Assembly (NCBI GenBank): GCA_037043235.1
Contig: JAWRVZ010000279.1
Location: 186,001 to 250,000 of the forward strand
Origin: Rhodeus uyekii
Lineage: Eukaryota; Chordata; Actinopteri; Cypriniformes; Acheilognathidae
DNA length: 64,000 bases
Direction of reading: 5' to 3'
In this document: positions 22,036 through 37,000 of the stretch, in pieces
Numbering within the stretch: the first letter of the stretch is position 1
Layout of the letters: each line of letters begins with the position of its first letter
The notes under the pieces: model-generated
The model's input: the letters and a program-made list of their open reading frames with translations, nothing else
Database searches by the model: none
Told to the model about the DNA's origin: nothing
Position numbers and translations under genes: made by a program

Positions 22036-25000
22036 AATATAAAATATAAATGTGAAAATCTGACCTTTACATAATGTGTTCAAACATAATAACCATTCAA
22101 ACTAAGAAAGTTCCCAAAAGTCATTTTAAAACCTTATTTAGACCTTCAATTAATATGAGCAACAATCATATTGATCATTACAAGTTGCACCATTCATGGT
22201 ATCTGGTTATTGTTTAAAAATGGTAGTCATAAACATCCTTCATCCTATTGAAAAAGGGTTTTAAACTGGACATATCTTTACAATGGAAAAATAAATGCAA
22301 TACAATAAAAACAATACTTTAAAACCTTTTAACAGGCTCCTCCCCTAGTGGGCGGTCACATGTTTCAAACTGTTGCATTTTATAATCAACTCTTTTTCCT
22401 AATCTTGAAAAAACACACATGGCTGGAAAGGTCTGAGACTCAAGATTCCATATTGGGCCACTGTTTTGTGAAAGAAGAGATATTGTCACAGAAATGAATT
22501 TGTTACAGGAGAGCGCCCAAACTAAATCTCTCAGGAACTTCAATTTTTGTGATACCAACTTCAAGTTTGGAACACAACTTTTGTCAGGCATATGGCTTTG
22601 ATTTTCTAGCAACTTTAGAGTTCAAATTATTTAGTAAAATATATATTTTGTAGGAAATAAAACTGTTTAGTTCAGTATATTTGCTTTACACTAAATATTT
22701 TTTTTTTTGTGCTACGGTCTATATTTACAAACTATTTAAGTTAAAGGGAGAAAATTCTGTCATCATTTACTCGCCCTCAAGTTGTTCCAAACCTGTATGA
22801 GTTTCTTTCTTCTATTGAATGCAAAATAATATTTTATAGAATACATAGTTGATGGTAGTTTCTCATTGACTTTGGAAGTCAATGTCTATTGTCAACTGTC
22901 TGGTGACCAACATGCTTTAAAATATCTTCTTTTGCGTTCAACAGAAGAAAGAAACTCATACAGGTTTGGAACAACTTGAGGGCGAGTAAATGATGACAGA
23001 ATTTTCATGTTAGTTTTGTCGACTCTAACTATGATGAGCTTTTTTTTGTCGACTCTAAGCCTTTTCACAATACTTTTGAACTATTCTGCTAGGTTACATC
23101 ACAAGGAAAAATGGTTATGGGGGCCATTGCTCTACATTACCCAACTATTGTAAAAATGGGTGGAGAGAAATTATACATACTATTTTGATGCGATGTCCTG
23201 GAGTGGTGGACAGGGCCCAGGTGCAGGCCTTCTTACTGGGGTATTTATCTGGCCAGTTGGGGCTGGTGATGGTCCCACTCACGCTGTTCACAACATGATC
23301 ACAACCGGCTGCAAAAGACACCAATAACACGTGACGTCCAACACCAACAGTCTCATCCTCTTAATCATCACATTAGCCAGATTCAAACTTCAAACCCTGA
23401 GAACAGTTGTTGTTTTTCTTTTGCTACAAAGATCGCTGCGTTTCCTAACCTTCTCAAACACCCTTTCTCCACAGTTTTCTGTCTTTTCTCCCAAGCTCTG
23501 CTAATGTCTTTCTATTTCTCTAAAAATATTCCGACGCTAGTTAGTGCCAGTGAGCTGAAATCAATAGGTATGTTTTCTGAGCATTCTTGTGCTAATAGGG
23601 AACCTAAAACAACCAGACTTCTGTGAAAACACAGTGACATACAGCATGCACTTCTGCTAGATTCAGTGAAACACTTGCCAAAACCAATTTCAGAGTTGTG
23701 GTTTATCCTTCATTATAAAACAGACAGTTTCAGCTCTAATTGGATGAACTAAGATTATGAACTGTGACCACACATCAACTCTACATTGAAAACAAAAGGG
23801 ATAGTTCGCTTAAGAATGACAATCCTGTGCACATTTTCTTGCTTTAAAATATCAAAATGTCACTGGATCTTCTGTGCATCATAATCGAATGTGCTGCATT
23901 TTGAAAATGTGGAATGGCGATGATTTTGAATGAAAAACGGCTTACATTTTAGTATGTTCCTCAAAAACATATATCTCTTCAGAGAAAGCTTGGAATTTAA
24001 CGCACAAGTATATTGACCATGATTGCTATGAATACCATAATCAATGGAAGAGAAATGTCATACTTGGAGCAGCATAAGGGTGAGTATTGAACATTGGTAT
24101 ATTGGCATTGCTATATATAAATTGCTATATGTGTCACACCTTCCTTGCAGTCGTGTTTATTCTCATGCAGTACGAAGCCACTTCTGCACTGACAACTGTA
24201 GCTGCCAAAAGTGTTGACACACTCATGCTGACATCCGCCGTTCTCCTTCGAGCACTCGTCTTTATCTGTGAGAACAAAGCACCAGATCTCAGTAAAACAC
24301 ACGCAGGACTTTTTGCCCTCCATAGGAGGATTTAAAAATGAATTTATTTCTACTTCATCAGGACAGATTATCATAGCATTACAGTTTTCATTGTGCAACT
24401 TTTTCCTCAGTTTTAAAATGTTGAATTGTTAAATTCAACATTTTAGTCCCACACCCAGAAACTTCTCCACTTGAATAAATGAAATCAGACCATAAATAAA
24501 GACAATTCTACTTTGCACTTTTCCAGGAAACAATCGTGTTTCAAAATTCATTTGGTATGTGCAATTTAAATTAATGATAGTGCAACTCAAGGGCAGTGAT
24601 TCTTTGCTCTTTGCTACAGTGTGTGTGTGTGTGTGTGTGTATACACACACACACACACACATACATACAGTTTTATATTCTCACAAGGCTTGACACAAAC
24701 TTTTTTTTACTCTCCGGCCAGTGGTTTACCAAAGTTATTAGCCACTCAGCATTTTCGCTGGCCATCATTTTAACATCAATACCATGGGGAATGGCAATTT
24801 ATATATTTGTATTAATTTGGCAGCAGGAATATAAGTCTGCTGTCACTTTAAGACCTGACACACAGATCCATTATTATGTTACACATGCCTTTTCTTCCAC
24901 ATTCACTTAAAACAAAACTGATTATGTTTACATGAATACTCACCAAGAACAGCATTTTTTACATTATTTGGTGTGTTTATGTTTAATAAGCAGTGATAAA

Positions 25001-28000
25001 GAACTCAATTTAGTGCTGAGATATGGCGTTATGTGCGCGAGCACAAAATCTGCAAAAATGTGTAAAATTATGAGCAATTCAAGGTCTGTAACAGCAACAA
25101 TATTCATCGCAGCAAATTAAACGAGTGAGGGAATCACAATTGGAATCGTGCATCTGCGCAAAAATGAGTATTGGAAGCGTTTCAGATTTTTACATTGATA
25201 TGTATCGAAAAAGCGATATTTTTGACCTGTATTGCACTTAGTTTATTATTTCATATTCCTTTTTAAAGGACTACAATTGAAAAATGTATATATATTATAT
25301 AGAAAATTCAACCTGCCAAAGTGACGAGCAGGAGAGGCTGCGTTACAACACCGGCACACACACATTTGGCGAGTTGGTTGGTGTTAACGTCAAGCCCTCT
25401 TATACATACATATTATATGCACTACATGTCACTACCTGTTCAAATTTATTTTTACATTTTTGAAAGGCGGCGTATATTTGATTTAAAAGTATATTTCAAT
25501 TTAAAACAACTGTTTTCTATTTGATTATATTTTAAAATAAAAAGTAATTCTCTGATGGCAAAGCTGCAATTTCAGCATCATTACGCAGTCTTCAGTGTCC
25601 CATAATCCTTCAGTAATCATTCTAACATAAGAAATCACACATATCATCAAAAGAATCACATGACACCCAAAACGTTTTTCCCAAGACATGCTTCCTTTTT
25701 TTAACTTCATAGCACACACTCACCTGAGAAGAACTGGGCCTTGAAGCCCTTCTTGGAGACGGTGTTGTCAGATTTAAACTCAATGCGCATGTTGTTGTAC
25801 TGAGAGGTGATGGCCTCTGGTTTCTCCGCTCCGCAGAATTTCCCATGCAGTCTGGAGTCGGCAGAGAGTCCGCTCCTCACCTCAACAAAGTCATACTTGC
25901 ACACCTGCGGAGGAGAAAGCAAACATGAGTCCTCCAGCAGCCTGCAGTTCACCTTTCAACCACAACATGACTTGAGAACGCTCCTTCTTGATCAAGGCAG
26001 CCCAAAACTTGTCTTTTCAGCAAGATAATATATAGTCCCATTAATTGCACTGTTTTCTGCTTTGCATTAATCTTATCTGTATGTGTTATCAGTCACTTAT
26101 AATAAAAATTTACAATGTAAAATATAGAGGGAAAAGAAGTGTGACATGAAACTGGATGGATTCCATGAAGATTACAGCTTTTCATTTTGGTTCACAGCAA
26201 TTATGCATAATGACCAATCTACCATGAGCAGTGCAAATTACGTCTGGTTTAAGACATGCTCTTATCGGTTGGTAAATAACGGCGCAAATACCAGTAAAAT
26301 GACTAGAGCAAACCTTAGTAAATCACCTTGCATGACTCATTTAAATATTGTCCTCCCATAAATGTAGCTTCTGAAAGGGAAACTCCTACAAATGCATATG
26401 CAATAAGATCAGCCGCAAAAATAACTCTGTCCACACCTTTTCAGCGCTAATTTTTCACTGCGTGTCTAAATCCTGACAGTAGATGTAGTAAATCATCCTC
26501 TAATGGTGTGGCAACTATCGTAAGTGGATGAACATCTGGTTAAACGTTATCAACATAATGCCTGTGGATGGAGTTTGCTCCATATAAACAGTACTTTCTG
26601 CACTAAAATGTAAAAGGATATCAGAAATGAACATTATGCAACAGTCTCTTGCCCAATAGACTTTCAATGTATCTCCATTACTGTAAACAGACCTGATTTT
26701 GTGGTCATGATGATTTTCTGTGGTAATTGACAACATATCACTGATGGCGTTCATAGAGCGCATCAGAAATCTACCTGTATCCATTGTAATTTCACAGTAA
26801 GTCATTCATTTGAAGCACTAAAATTGTCAGGCAAACTTACAGCTAATTTAAACATGGTTTAGTGGGTCGTCTAATTCAGCAGACTAATAGCCATTCAAAA
26901 TAGCCAGCCTGAGCCAAATGCCTCATTTTCTTTCTTAAAAATAATGCAATGATGTTGCTTACATATTAAAGCAATGATAGTGGCATCTATTAAAATGTGT
27001 GAGGTATAAAAACAGGCTCGAAGCCAGATGGTAAGCCTTCAGCTATTAATATCCTAAGGACTTTTGATAAACATACATGAAACCAGAAATCTACCCTTCA
27101 TCTTAACACACACAAGCTTAGCAAACAAATCATCAGTGTATTCGTCATGTGAGCCGCACTAGGAAAAATCGCCGAAAGCTATCAGCAATGATCAAGTGAG
27201 AAAGGACGAAAACAATTTGGAGAAGTCAGTCCCAAAAGCCCTGTGGTGATTCATACTATCAAGCTGAAATGAACCAGACAAACCCACCCCACGGCGAGGC
27301 AAAAACCTAGTGCTCACATCGTTCCCCTCAGTCTCGAAGACGTCGAAGAGCAGGGTGATGCGGTACTGCGTGGGCGCCACCAGCTGCCAGATGCAGTTCT
27401 TGTTGGGCGGATACTCCTTGGGCCATCCTGGACTGGTGATGGACCCGTTCAGCTTGGTGATGAAACCACCACAGGCAGCTTGAGGAAAAGACAAAAGAAA
27501 AACCTCTTTAAGGCAAGTGACAAAGACAAACTTCAACAGGATTTTTCTTGCTCTTTTGAAACAACCATCCGACGCAGACCAGGGGTCTCCAGATCCAACG
27601 CCTGAACATCTGAACCAGATATACTGCAGATGTACTTGAAAATGACTGTTTATATACAGAGTTTTTATGCATAATGTCGATTTCTTTAAAAAGAAAGTCT
27701 TTTTATCCTTGGCTTTAAGCTTCGTCTGAAGGCACTCGTGTGTGTTTATTTAGATTTTTTTATTAATCGATGAAGAATCGTTCAAGGAGGAGCCCCCAAA
27801 AATTAGCATCTCAATATATAAAGTTTTTTTTACACAAACAAACTAAACAAATATTATGGAAGGCCATTTCCGCCACAGTTGAGAAAAAAAAAGATTATTT
27901 AAGTCGAATTATTGACTTAGTATCTCGAAACAACGAGAACATTTCTCGAAATAATGACTTAGTATCTCGAAACAACGAGAACATTTCTCGAAATAATGAC

Positions 28001-31000
28001 TTAGTATCTCGAAATAACGAGAAACTTTCTCGAAATAACGACTTAGTATCTTGAAATAACGAGAAACTCTCAAAATAATGAGAAACTTTCTCAAAATAAT
28101 GACTTAGTATCTCGAAATAACGAAAAACCTTCTCGAAATAACAAGAAACTTTTTCGAAATAATGACTTAGTATCTCGAAATAACGAGAAACTTTCTCGAA
28201 ATAATGACTTAACTTCTCGTGCTTCTCCGTATGGTCAAAGCGTGTAAATGCGAGATCACAGCAAACATGACATGTTCTGTAAAACAGCTGTTAAGGTCAG
28301 TGTGTTAATCAATAATATAATTAAAGAACATGAATGATAAATCATCAGTATATAAGAAGGGATTCCAAAGTATATAGTATTTTATTAATTTGTATTTTTG
28401 TGTATGAACAAGCAGCAGCACAGTGATCCATCCATTTTAAACAGAGGAATTATAGACTGTTGTATTGTATTATAGTGACTCTTTATGATGAACCTGCACA
28501 TCAAAGAGCATCCGCGAAAATTCACGTTAATATTAACACATTTTATGAAGATGTCACACTCAAACTTAAAAAAATACAGCGTTAATCCGACAGTTTTGCA
28601 AATCGTGCAAGTTTCGCATTTTTTGTGCAACAGTTTTCACCGGCTTCACCGGTAACCGCCCTGCTTCTGTTCCACTTCCATACCTTCCTATGTGCATGGA
28701 AAAATGTGGAAAGTATACTGATAATTTATAATTGATGTTACTATAGATTGCATTTTATATATTACACTGACTTTAACTAAGACAGCTGTTTATACAGAAC
28801 GTGAAAAAGTGTGGTGGAAACGGGCTTCCATAAAATATATATTTTAGGAAAGAACTATCGTTTGACCAATTTCAACAATTTATAATATTAACAAAATATT
28901 TCTGGCCCTCTGTCTGAAATGATCAGTTTTTAAGGGGCGGCTCCTTTAAAGAGCCACTGTTGTGATTGGTTAATGTCACTAGGGCAGGGAACAGTATCAT
29001 CGCCCACTCACTATTGACTGTAAGTGTTGAAAACGTTGTCCATATAAAGCAGTCATTTACACACAATGCATTGATCATCTCCTGACGGTTTGTGATGCAG
29101 CTGCTGTAGGATCCATCATGCTTCTTCTTTCAACTGCATTATTCATCAATGTCTTGCTCTGCAGGCTGTCGTTTGCAAAAGTATTTGCCTGTGTGATGTC
29201 ACAGATCCCGCAATATCAGAACGAACCATTTCTGGAGCTACATTATGCTTTAATGGTGCAAAGACCTCTTATATGTCAAAAGATCAAGGCACACTTGATT
29301 TCTATAATTAGGGTGACCGCTTGTCCGGCATTTTGCGGAACGGTCCTAAAACTGGGAGCTTTGTCCATCATCCTGCAAGCTGAATGAAGTGTTTTCCCTT
29401 TATTGAATACATTTTCTTCCCTTTATTTACAATACCACAATAAGAAATATCCATTTGTTTAGCCATCATATTATAGCTAAAGCTGGGAAAAAATATAAAA
29501 GCAGTTGTGAAGAGGGATTTCTCCAGTGAAGTCAATGTGGACCTCATCCAAAATGTAAAATACATTTAAATGTAAAATCGGTAAAACTAGTAAAATGCTG
29601 TGGTAAGCTTTAAGATAAACCATGTGCAAATTCAATAAGTCAACTCCATTTCTGAGTATTTTCAACTTAAAACTGCAGTGAATCAAAGAGTTTGAAATCG
29701 CAGGTGTTCATTACATCACAAACTAATCACCAATCACATCATGCCATTAACTATGACACTCTGAATCAAGAGAAGCCCGCTTGTCTTGCTATATTTTTCT
29801 GCTGAAATGAAAAATCATGTATTTATGTATGTGATGTACATTACAATGTTATGAGGGTCTATAACGTTCAAAGAGTTTGTAAGGATGCTGACTGTTAGAA
29901 GCTCTGACTCTGAGATGAATAACAGGAACATGGTTTGTGTAACATTAGCAACACATCAGTTCAATATCAATTACCATTATGTGCGCGACGTAAAGAGCGA
30001 CGCATGAAGCGCATTACCATTCTGATACACCGACTCTTACTCTTCTTCTGAATCAGTTTCTGCTTCAAACATATATGGGCGAGTTAAAGCAGTGTTTGCA
30101 CGTGTCATTGTGCAGCGTTTACGACAGTAAAGCTGAGCGAGTGGATCAGGTAATCCAAGCTATTGTGATGCAGGGACTAATCTACATATTCATGAATGCG
30201 TGTATACTAAATGACTCAATGGTGTAGCGTTACAAGTCAAGCTATTTTAAGGCACATGAACAAACATTAAAATTGTTCATGTGATCAAAGATGAGTTTTA
30301 AGGGATAAAAAGTATTGACTACAGTGGGACTTTTTTAACCCACTAGCCTGTTACTCAGTTCATTATACTTAGCAGACTGAATAGGTTCTGTAGAGTAAAT
30401 TACAATCAAGCAAACGGTCACAATTAATAAAGCTTATTAGCAATTTAAACCATATCAATGACACATAGGCTTTCCATCTAATGTAAATCAATATACACAG
30501 TTTAATAGTAGTAAATGTATCTCTCTCATATGTGTTGTCCCACAAGTCTTCCAGGTAAATTAAGAAGAATAACCTGGATTATTCAGGTTTAATTCAGCTC
30601 CTGACTAACGTAACAAAAAATAAACGCAAAAATTTACAACACAGCCCCTTAAAAAAGGGCAAACAACTCTTTGGAAACTATTGCTTATATATTTCCTGCA
30701 AAACACACCTTATAAAGCACTCACACTTTCAATTTGTCAAGCTGACCAGTTTGCAGTTTGTCTCAACAGGCGCAGCTACATAGAAAACAACAAGAACGGT
30801 TCTGTTTAAATTAAAATACACAGAGAACAACCCCAGGGTTCATATCTCATCAAACACAAAGCAAAACAGCAGAGCGGTTTAGTTTAGTGTGGTACGATCC
30901 AAATTAACCAGCGGATCCCCTACAGCGATTTCCAATGAACACATGGGTGAATAACCCGGGGAGAGATGTTTCCATGGCTACCATCATCCTGTTTAGAAGC

Positions 31001-34000
31001 ATTTAGACAGCCCTTGAAGTTTCAGCTTCGTGTACATTTAAGCTCGTATCGGTCTCTATTCCCACACGACTGTCAGGCGCTAAATCCTTTCTACATTGGC
31101 TGTTCTGTGAGAAAGAGCAGCACAGTCATTACGATAATGGCTGGATTTCCGACTGATATGATAGCCATCGGGAAGCTACGCTCAGCCAATCTTTCTTTCA
31201 TCTAATGGAGAATCATTTTCCGATCGCTCCAGGCTGCCACGATTGAGCTGTTGAGTCATCTCAGTGCATGTCTGAACAAACAGATTTTTGCTCAATATAG
31301 TAGCTGCAGGGTACGTGCTGTCCTAGCAACTGCCTCGCGCATCCATCCAGACATTAGCCAATGCTTGTAGAGAGCAATTTACTTAAGAATGCTTCAACCT
31401 TTAACTCAAACTGTATATGTTGGTGCTCTGTTCAAGAAAAATATGATCTAAACTTCATGATTATTTGCAGCCCCTCGTGTCGTGCGGAGGAGGGGGAAGA
31501 AAGTCAGGCAAGCTTGCTGTCGATGTGAGGAAGGCGCTCATAAGTTGCTGGCAGCCCCGAGCCAATAGCACAAAACAGATGTCGGCGGTATGTCAACAGC
31601 GCGAGCGGGAGTGGTAATTAAGAGGATGCAGTAACACAGACTGTCCACCAGAGGCAGAGCGAGGTCACTGCTGCTGGCTGCTTAAAGGCAATCCTTGTGT
31701 CATTAAGGCTTCTTAAAGGGGAAGTGTGCAATTTATTATGTGTAATCACAAGGGGTGTAATGGTACACAGAAGTCACGGTTTGGTACGTACCTTAGTTTT
31801 GGCATCACGGTTCGATACGCATTTAGTGCATTTACAAGTCTAGCGTGACTGCTTAAAATTTAAAAACTATTAATTGTGGATTATTCTAATTGTTAGATTC
31901 ACCAAGGCTGCGCAGTAAAATGCAATGGCGGTTTATTTACTGCAAACTTTCTGTGTTTTGCGTAGCCTACGCTGTCATTTCTTTGCGCGTGAGAAATTGC
32001 AAAGATTCGTTTTCTCAAGAAATCACGGAAATCAAGTGAGAAGAAAAAAAACTGCTACCTACATCTGTATCTACTTCACCTTTCAGTAAGGCGATAATGA
32101 GTGACTTAAAATACTCACACAAATAAGAGAAAGGCATAATTCGATGATGATAAGACGTCACTGTAAAGGGTCTAGAGTTCTTCAAACTTTTAAATGCACG
32201 ATAAAAACAAAACATTGTGCTTTGGTAAAATGCAAAACAAACATGATGCCATAAAGACATACAATTTTTTATATTTCTGCCATCTTGGTTTCGTTTCTGT
32301 CAAGTTTGTGGCTTACGTAACAAATTAATCGAAACTCAATGCATAGGCTACTAGCAAACTCTTGTCATCTGAACTAGATGGTGTTGGTGCATAGATAGTC
32401 TCGTTCTCTTCTGCTGTTTTTCCTGTTGTCGCGGTTAGCAAACAGCATTGCATTACCGTACACGCCCCCTTCTGGATTGAAGTGTGGATTGCTTGTGTAT
32501 TCGTCGTCAGATTGCATGAACCGAACTGTGACAGTGCGGGATGAATATGTGTACAGTTATACCCGTAGTAAATCACTCTCTCATTACAGATTAATATGCA
32601 CAAATAAGCCTTTTGTGAGATGATTACCAAAAAATAGCGTATACCTGCTATCAAAACTATCAAATTGTTCGGTTGAAAGAGCCTGAACATCACAGCAACA
32701 TTGGTTCAAACAATGGCGTGAGTCTGTTTAACCATAAGAAAGTAAGAGGAGTGTTTTTGAAACCCATTAAAAACATTATAATTGTTTGTTTTTTTGCAAT
32801 ACTGACAGGTGAGTGGTGTAGAAATTCCATCTTTAAAAGGTTCTCTTGGGGGCCAGATTAACAAAACAATATTTAGATTGAAAATGTTCTTACCTTCTAT
32901 TTTCTTCTCATTTTCTAAAAAAATCTAATTAGTCATTTTTGGTGCTCTTGTGGTTAATACACAAGACTCTATTTGTCTTGAGGAAGAACTTTGTACCAAG
33001 ATCAACTACTCTGTTTAGGTTAATTTCTACTACACATAATTATACTACTTCATAGATCTTACTTTTATTAATGATAACAAATGTAGTTTTGGATGCAGCA
33101 ATACTATACCTTTCAGAAACTGTTACATGTTTTCTAAGATAATAAAATAATGTCTAATAACAAAACTTCAGAGAATTTTGAATTCCTGGTTCTTAAAAAT
33201 CATCATAAATAGTTTATCCATTTATTTGGGTTGTTCAAATATTAAATGTTACATAATTATGCCTAATATGACTTTTTGAGGAATTAAAAATTCAACAACT
33301 TGTGCAACAACAATTTTCTGCTGGATTATTACAATTATTATTAAGCTAATCTAAATGCAGCACAAAAAGACAGACTTTGCAAGAACTGCCATTCCATCAA
33401 GATGCTCTTTAGTAAATCATTTAGAATTTTCAGCAGTTCCACTTAGTCTGACAATGTCTTAGAATGTATCTTAAGATATTTCTTTCATTTTCTTAAAATG
33501 ATTATTATGAATTTGAACCCTGATCTGTAAAAAATAAAAAGTGATTTCTTTGCCGTAAAACTATCACAATTTTAGAACGAATCTTTATCACCAACCACAG
33601 AGTGTTTGCACAGCTTTCCGTCAATGCTACCGTATAATGACGCCATGGACATATGGCACTGGCCCGTAACCAGCAAAAAGCACTGTTCACATACTCACCC
33701 TCGCAACTCCGTTTGTCCGCCGCCAGTTCGTAACCAGGGTCACAAGCACACTTGTAACTACCGAGCGTATTGACACAGCGTTGCTCACAGCGACCATTGT
33801 CGGGTCTGGAGCACTCGTCCATTTCTGGAACAACAAAAGAGGCAGAACTTAATGAGATACATTATTTTAAAGAAACAATGCTAATATCTCGGGAGATATA
33901 TATCGCAAATGTTGTAGCATTAGCATAATTGGCATTGAATGTTGAAGCCAAAACTGGAAATGGATAATATCAGGGCAAAAAAAAAAAAAAAAAAAATTCT

Positions 34001-37000
34001 TTCTTTATAACTTTCTTCTTTTTTCATCACATTTGCGATAGGCAAAATGTTGTATATGTGTATTCCTGAATACATATAAACTCGGTTCCCTGACATAATG
34101 GGAACGAGCATTGCGTAAGTTTCTGAAGCATATGAGGAAACTCTGCTTTCTTCAAACACTGAAGTCTGATTATTTGTGCACTTGCACAGGAAAACTGCTT
34201 TTTATCCCACCAGAAGTGGTGAGACCGACTAAAAAAAGGAAATTGAGTCAGAATTTCTAAAATGAATAGCATTAGCATCGACTTGTAGTAGTACGGCAGG
34301 ATGCATAATGCTCATTCCTGTTCATTCAGTAACCGGAGCACTCCTTTTCGACATGGTTCACTCGCATTGCATCGGTTTCTGATGCATATAGGGAATGCAC
34401 TGCAAAACGTCCTGTGAAGCCGTAGCCTGGGGGCACGTAATGACAAGGGTCCCAGGCAGACGACTAGGGTCAAGGGATCAGAGCCTGTGGGCATTTTCTA
34501 GAAAAACACTTTAGAGTGGAGACTGATGAGGCACACTGAATCAGTGCCTGAAGGGAGGGATGTCTAGGTTAAAGAAACTGATAAAAGTTGGATGGTGAGG
34601 AACAGCAATGGATATTCTGCTAGAAGAGGAGGTCATTCCCCTGGTGGAGTCGGCCCTCACCCAATTGCCAGTCCAAGGAGGCACATAGCCTCGTCTGGGT
34701 TCAAGGACAACTTTGCTGATGTTTGGTCAGAGCCAGAGCCAGAGCCAGCAGTGGAGTGGTATGTAGCGAGAGACCACAAAGATCAGCTGTTTTGAGCAGC
34801 TCAAATATATATCGTTACCATCAGGACAATGGACAGGTCCCAGAAAGAGACCGTGTGTGTTAAGGTAAGCCAAAGGTGGCGCTCGAGGACCACCCGATTT
34901 GCCATGGAGCACTCGATTGCCTGGGCTGTGGCATATGCTCTGGCCGTGAGCGCAGATGTCGTTCTGTACGGCTTAGATTGGTGGGAGGCTTTAGACCTGT
35001 GGGCAGGCAGAGATACGCGTTGACAGCTTCCTCTAGTGGGGGAACTTTCACACAGCACTTTTTTCCTCTGTGCAGGGAGGCTGCTGAACAGGAGAAATGG
35101 ATGGGAATAGAGGACACACCACACTCTTTTCACTCTTTTTTCAGTTCTTCATGAACCTCTGGGAAGAACGGGGCTGGCCACTGGTGGGGGGCCTGCAGGA
35201 ACCAATGGACCCAATGGCCTTTTTGCACAACTTAAATAGCCAATAGGACTCCCATCTTCTGGTGGGCTAAAAAGCCATTTGTCTGTTCAAGTGCACAGAC
35301 GAGAACCAATCAGGCTTTTGCCATATGCGGCGGAAAAGGTTGTCAAAGGTTACAGATAAATAGTAGCTATAGTGTAACATTTCAAGCTATAAAGTGAAGT
35401 AAAATTCTGAGCTTTTCTGAAATTTCCAAAGACAGAGAATACCAAATGTCAAATCACACAAAAATGTACATCTCACCTTTGAAGAAATTAGCAGCGAATC
35501 CAGCCTTGTTGACAGAACCATCCGACACAAATTTCATCCAGAGCTGGTTGGAACTGGATTTAATATCGTCAGGTTTGTCATAACCGCAGAATCTGCCCAA
35601 CAGCGGGCTGCTTTCTGAGTTCCCATCTCGAACCTCCAGGTAGTCATATGCGCAGTTATCATGCCTCTCAATCTTGAATTGAAAAGACAAAAGACAATGG
35701 AGAAAAGGGAATGGAAAACAAAACTTAAGCCTGAAAGACCAAACATGTATTTCTTTTCTTTTTAAAGCATGACGTGCCATTTCAATTGGATGACAACCAG
35801 CTGTGACTGTAACCAACCTTTTCATCAAAGTCAAGAATATCTTAAGAAAAGAATGAAGCAAAAACAATATTGAACATTGGGCAGATCTACAACATCCCTT
35901 TTTTGAATTCAAAGATCACGGGGAGTGTGGGATTACAGTGGGATAGAGACAATCTAAACCAGTGCGATGACACTGACAGGGAACATACTGAACACAGCAA
36001 CATACAGAAGAAAAAAATATAAATATTTTGAATGTGTGTGGAAAAAGTGAATGTACTGAAATGTGTCTGTGCATAAATACAAAGTGTGAGCAGTGTATCG
36101 AGACCCTGTTCCCTGTGAGGAATCACGCTCTTCAGAAGCAATCACAGATTATGACAGAGCTCAGGATAAAGGGTTAGAATAGGCATTTACGCATAACAGG
36201 GGTTACAGGAGCTTGTGCCTTTACAGATGCTCAGTGTGATAAACTACGACTTTTAAGATCATCTAAATTATGTTAAATTCCTCATACTTTTGCAGTCATT
36301 TATTTGCATTAAGGATTAAGAACGATTTCCTTCAATACGTTAACATAGCGTGCTCACAATGCAGTAATAACTTTTTTCTAATCATACCTCAAAAGACTGA
36401 AAGGTGAGGCCTACGTGGTAGCCCTGAGCCACCGTCACCTTCCACACACACACTTTGTTCGGTCTGTAATCATCTGGGTAGTTCGGAGACTGAATTTGAC
36501 CATTGTCTTTCTTCACCTCCCCACCACAAATGGCTGCAGGATAAAAGACAACAGTGTTCACTTCACTGACAACAACATTTAGGTTTTGTAATAATGTGCT
36601 ATATTTAATGCAAAACATGACATGAGTCTGTAAAGCATGAAAATCCCTTCTTTCACAACTGGAAACTGATATTGTTAGCCGTTTACCTAATGGGAACTCT
36701 CAGTATATCGGTTACAGTTGAAGTTTGGCCGGTGAGGCAAACAGTTATTACGAATGAATTTAACAATGTTTTCTTTTGACAAGTTATTCTGAGCACTCGG
36801 GACTCACCATAGACAGTGAAATTGCTGCATGCTTTGGGCAACTTTTTCCCACAATCCTTTGCATCACAACCCTTTCGACTTTATAAAACATGAGGAGAAA
36901 AGCAAGGCCGATGCCACTACAAAGTATTAAATATATGAATGTTCACATGAAAATGTCAGTGGTGTGAGCTCAAGGAAATGTTTTGACGTCATCAGGAATG

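Larger units (their letters stand above)
24266..25723. other. bmp1 intron between CUB3 and EGF2
   Basis: Holds a TG/CA microsatellite (24619-24662) and a dispersed repeat (25480-25640). No match to the alternative terminal exon that makes the short BMP1 isoform in mammals was seen on the - strand. Confidence 0.5.

Noticed and set aside
23145..23330. Full ORF as one exon, including the tail after the KI codons
   Set aside because: Residues after GHRIKI (VCIISLHPF) depart from BMP1 and follow a gtatgt donor; they are intron read-through.
24266..25723. Alternative terminal exon giving the short BMP1 isoform
   Set aside because: No sequence resembling the mammalian short-form tail was seen on the - strand of this intron.
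27770..28094. Repetitive ORFs (SRNNDLV and SRYFEIL units) on both strands
   Set aside because: They simply translate the 42-bp minisatellite.
34592..35154. Cluster of overlapping ORFs on both strands
   Set aside because: GC-richer repeat-like DNA; no conserved motif in any frame, so not called a gene.
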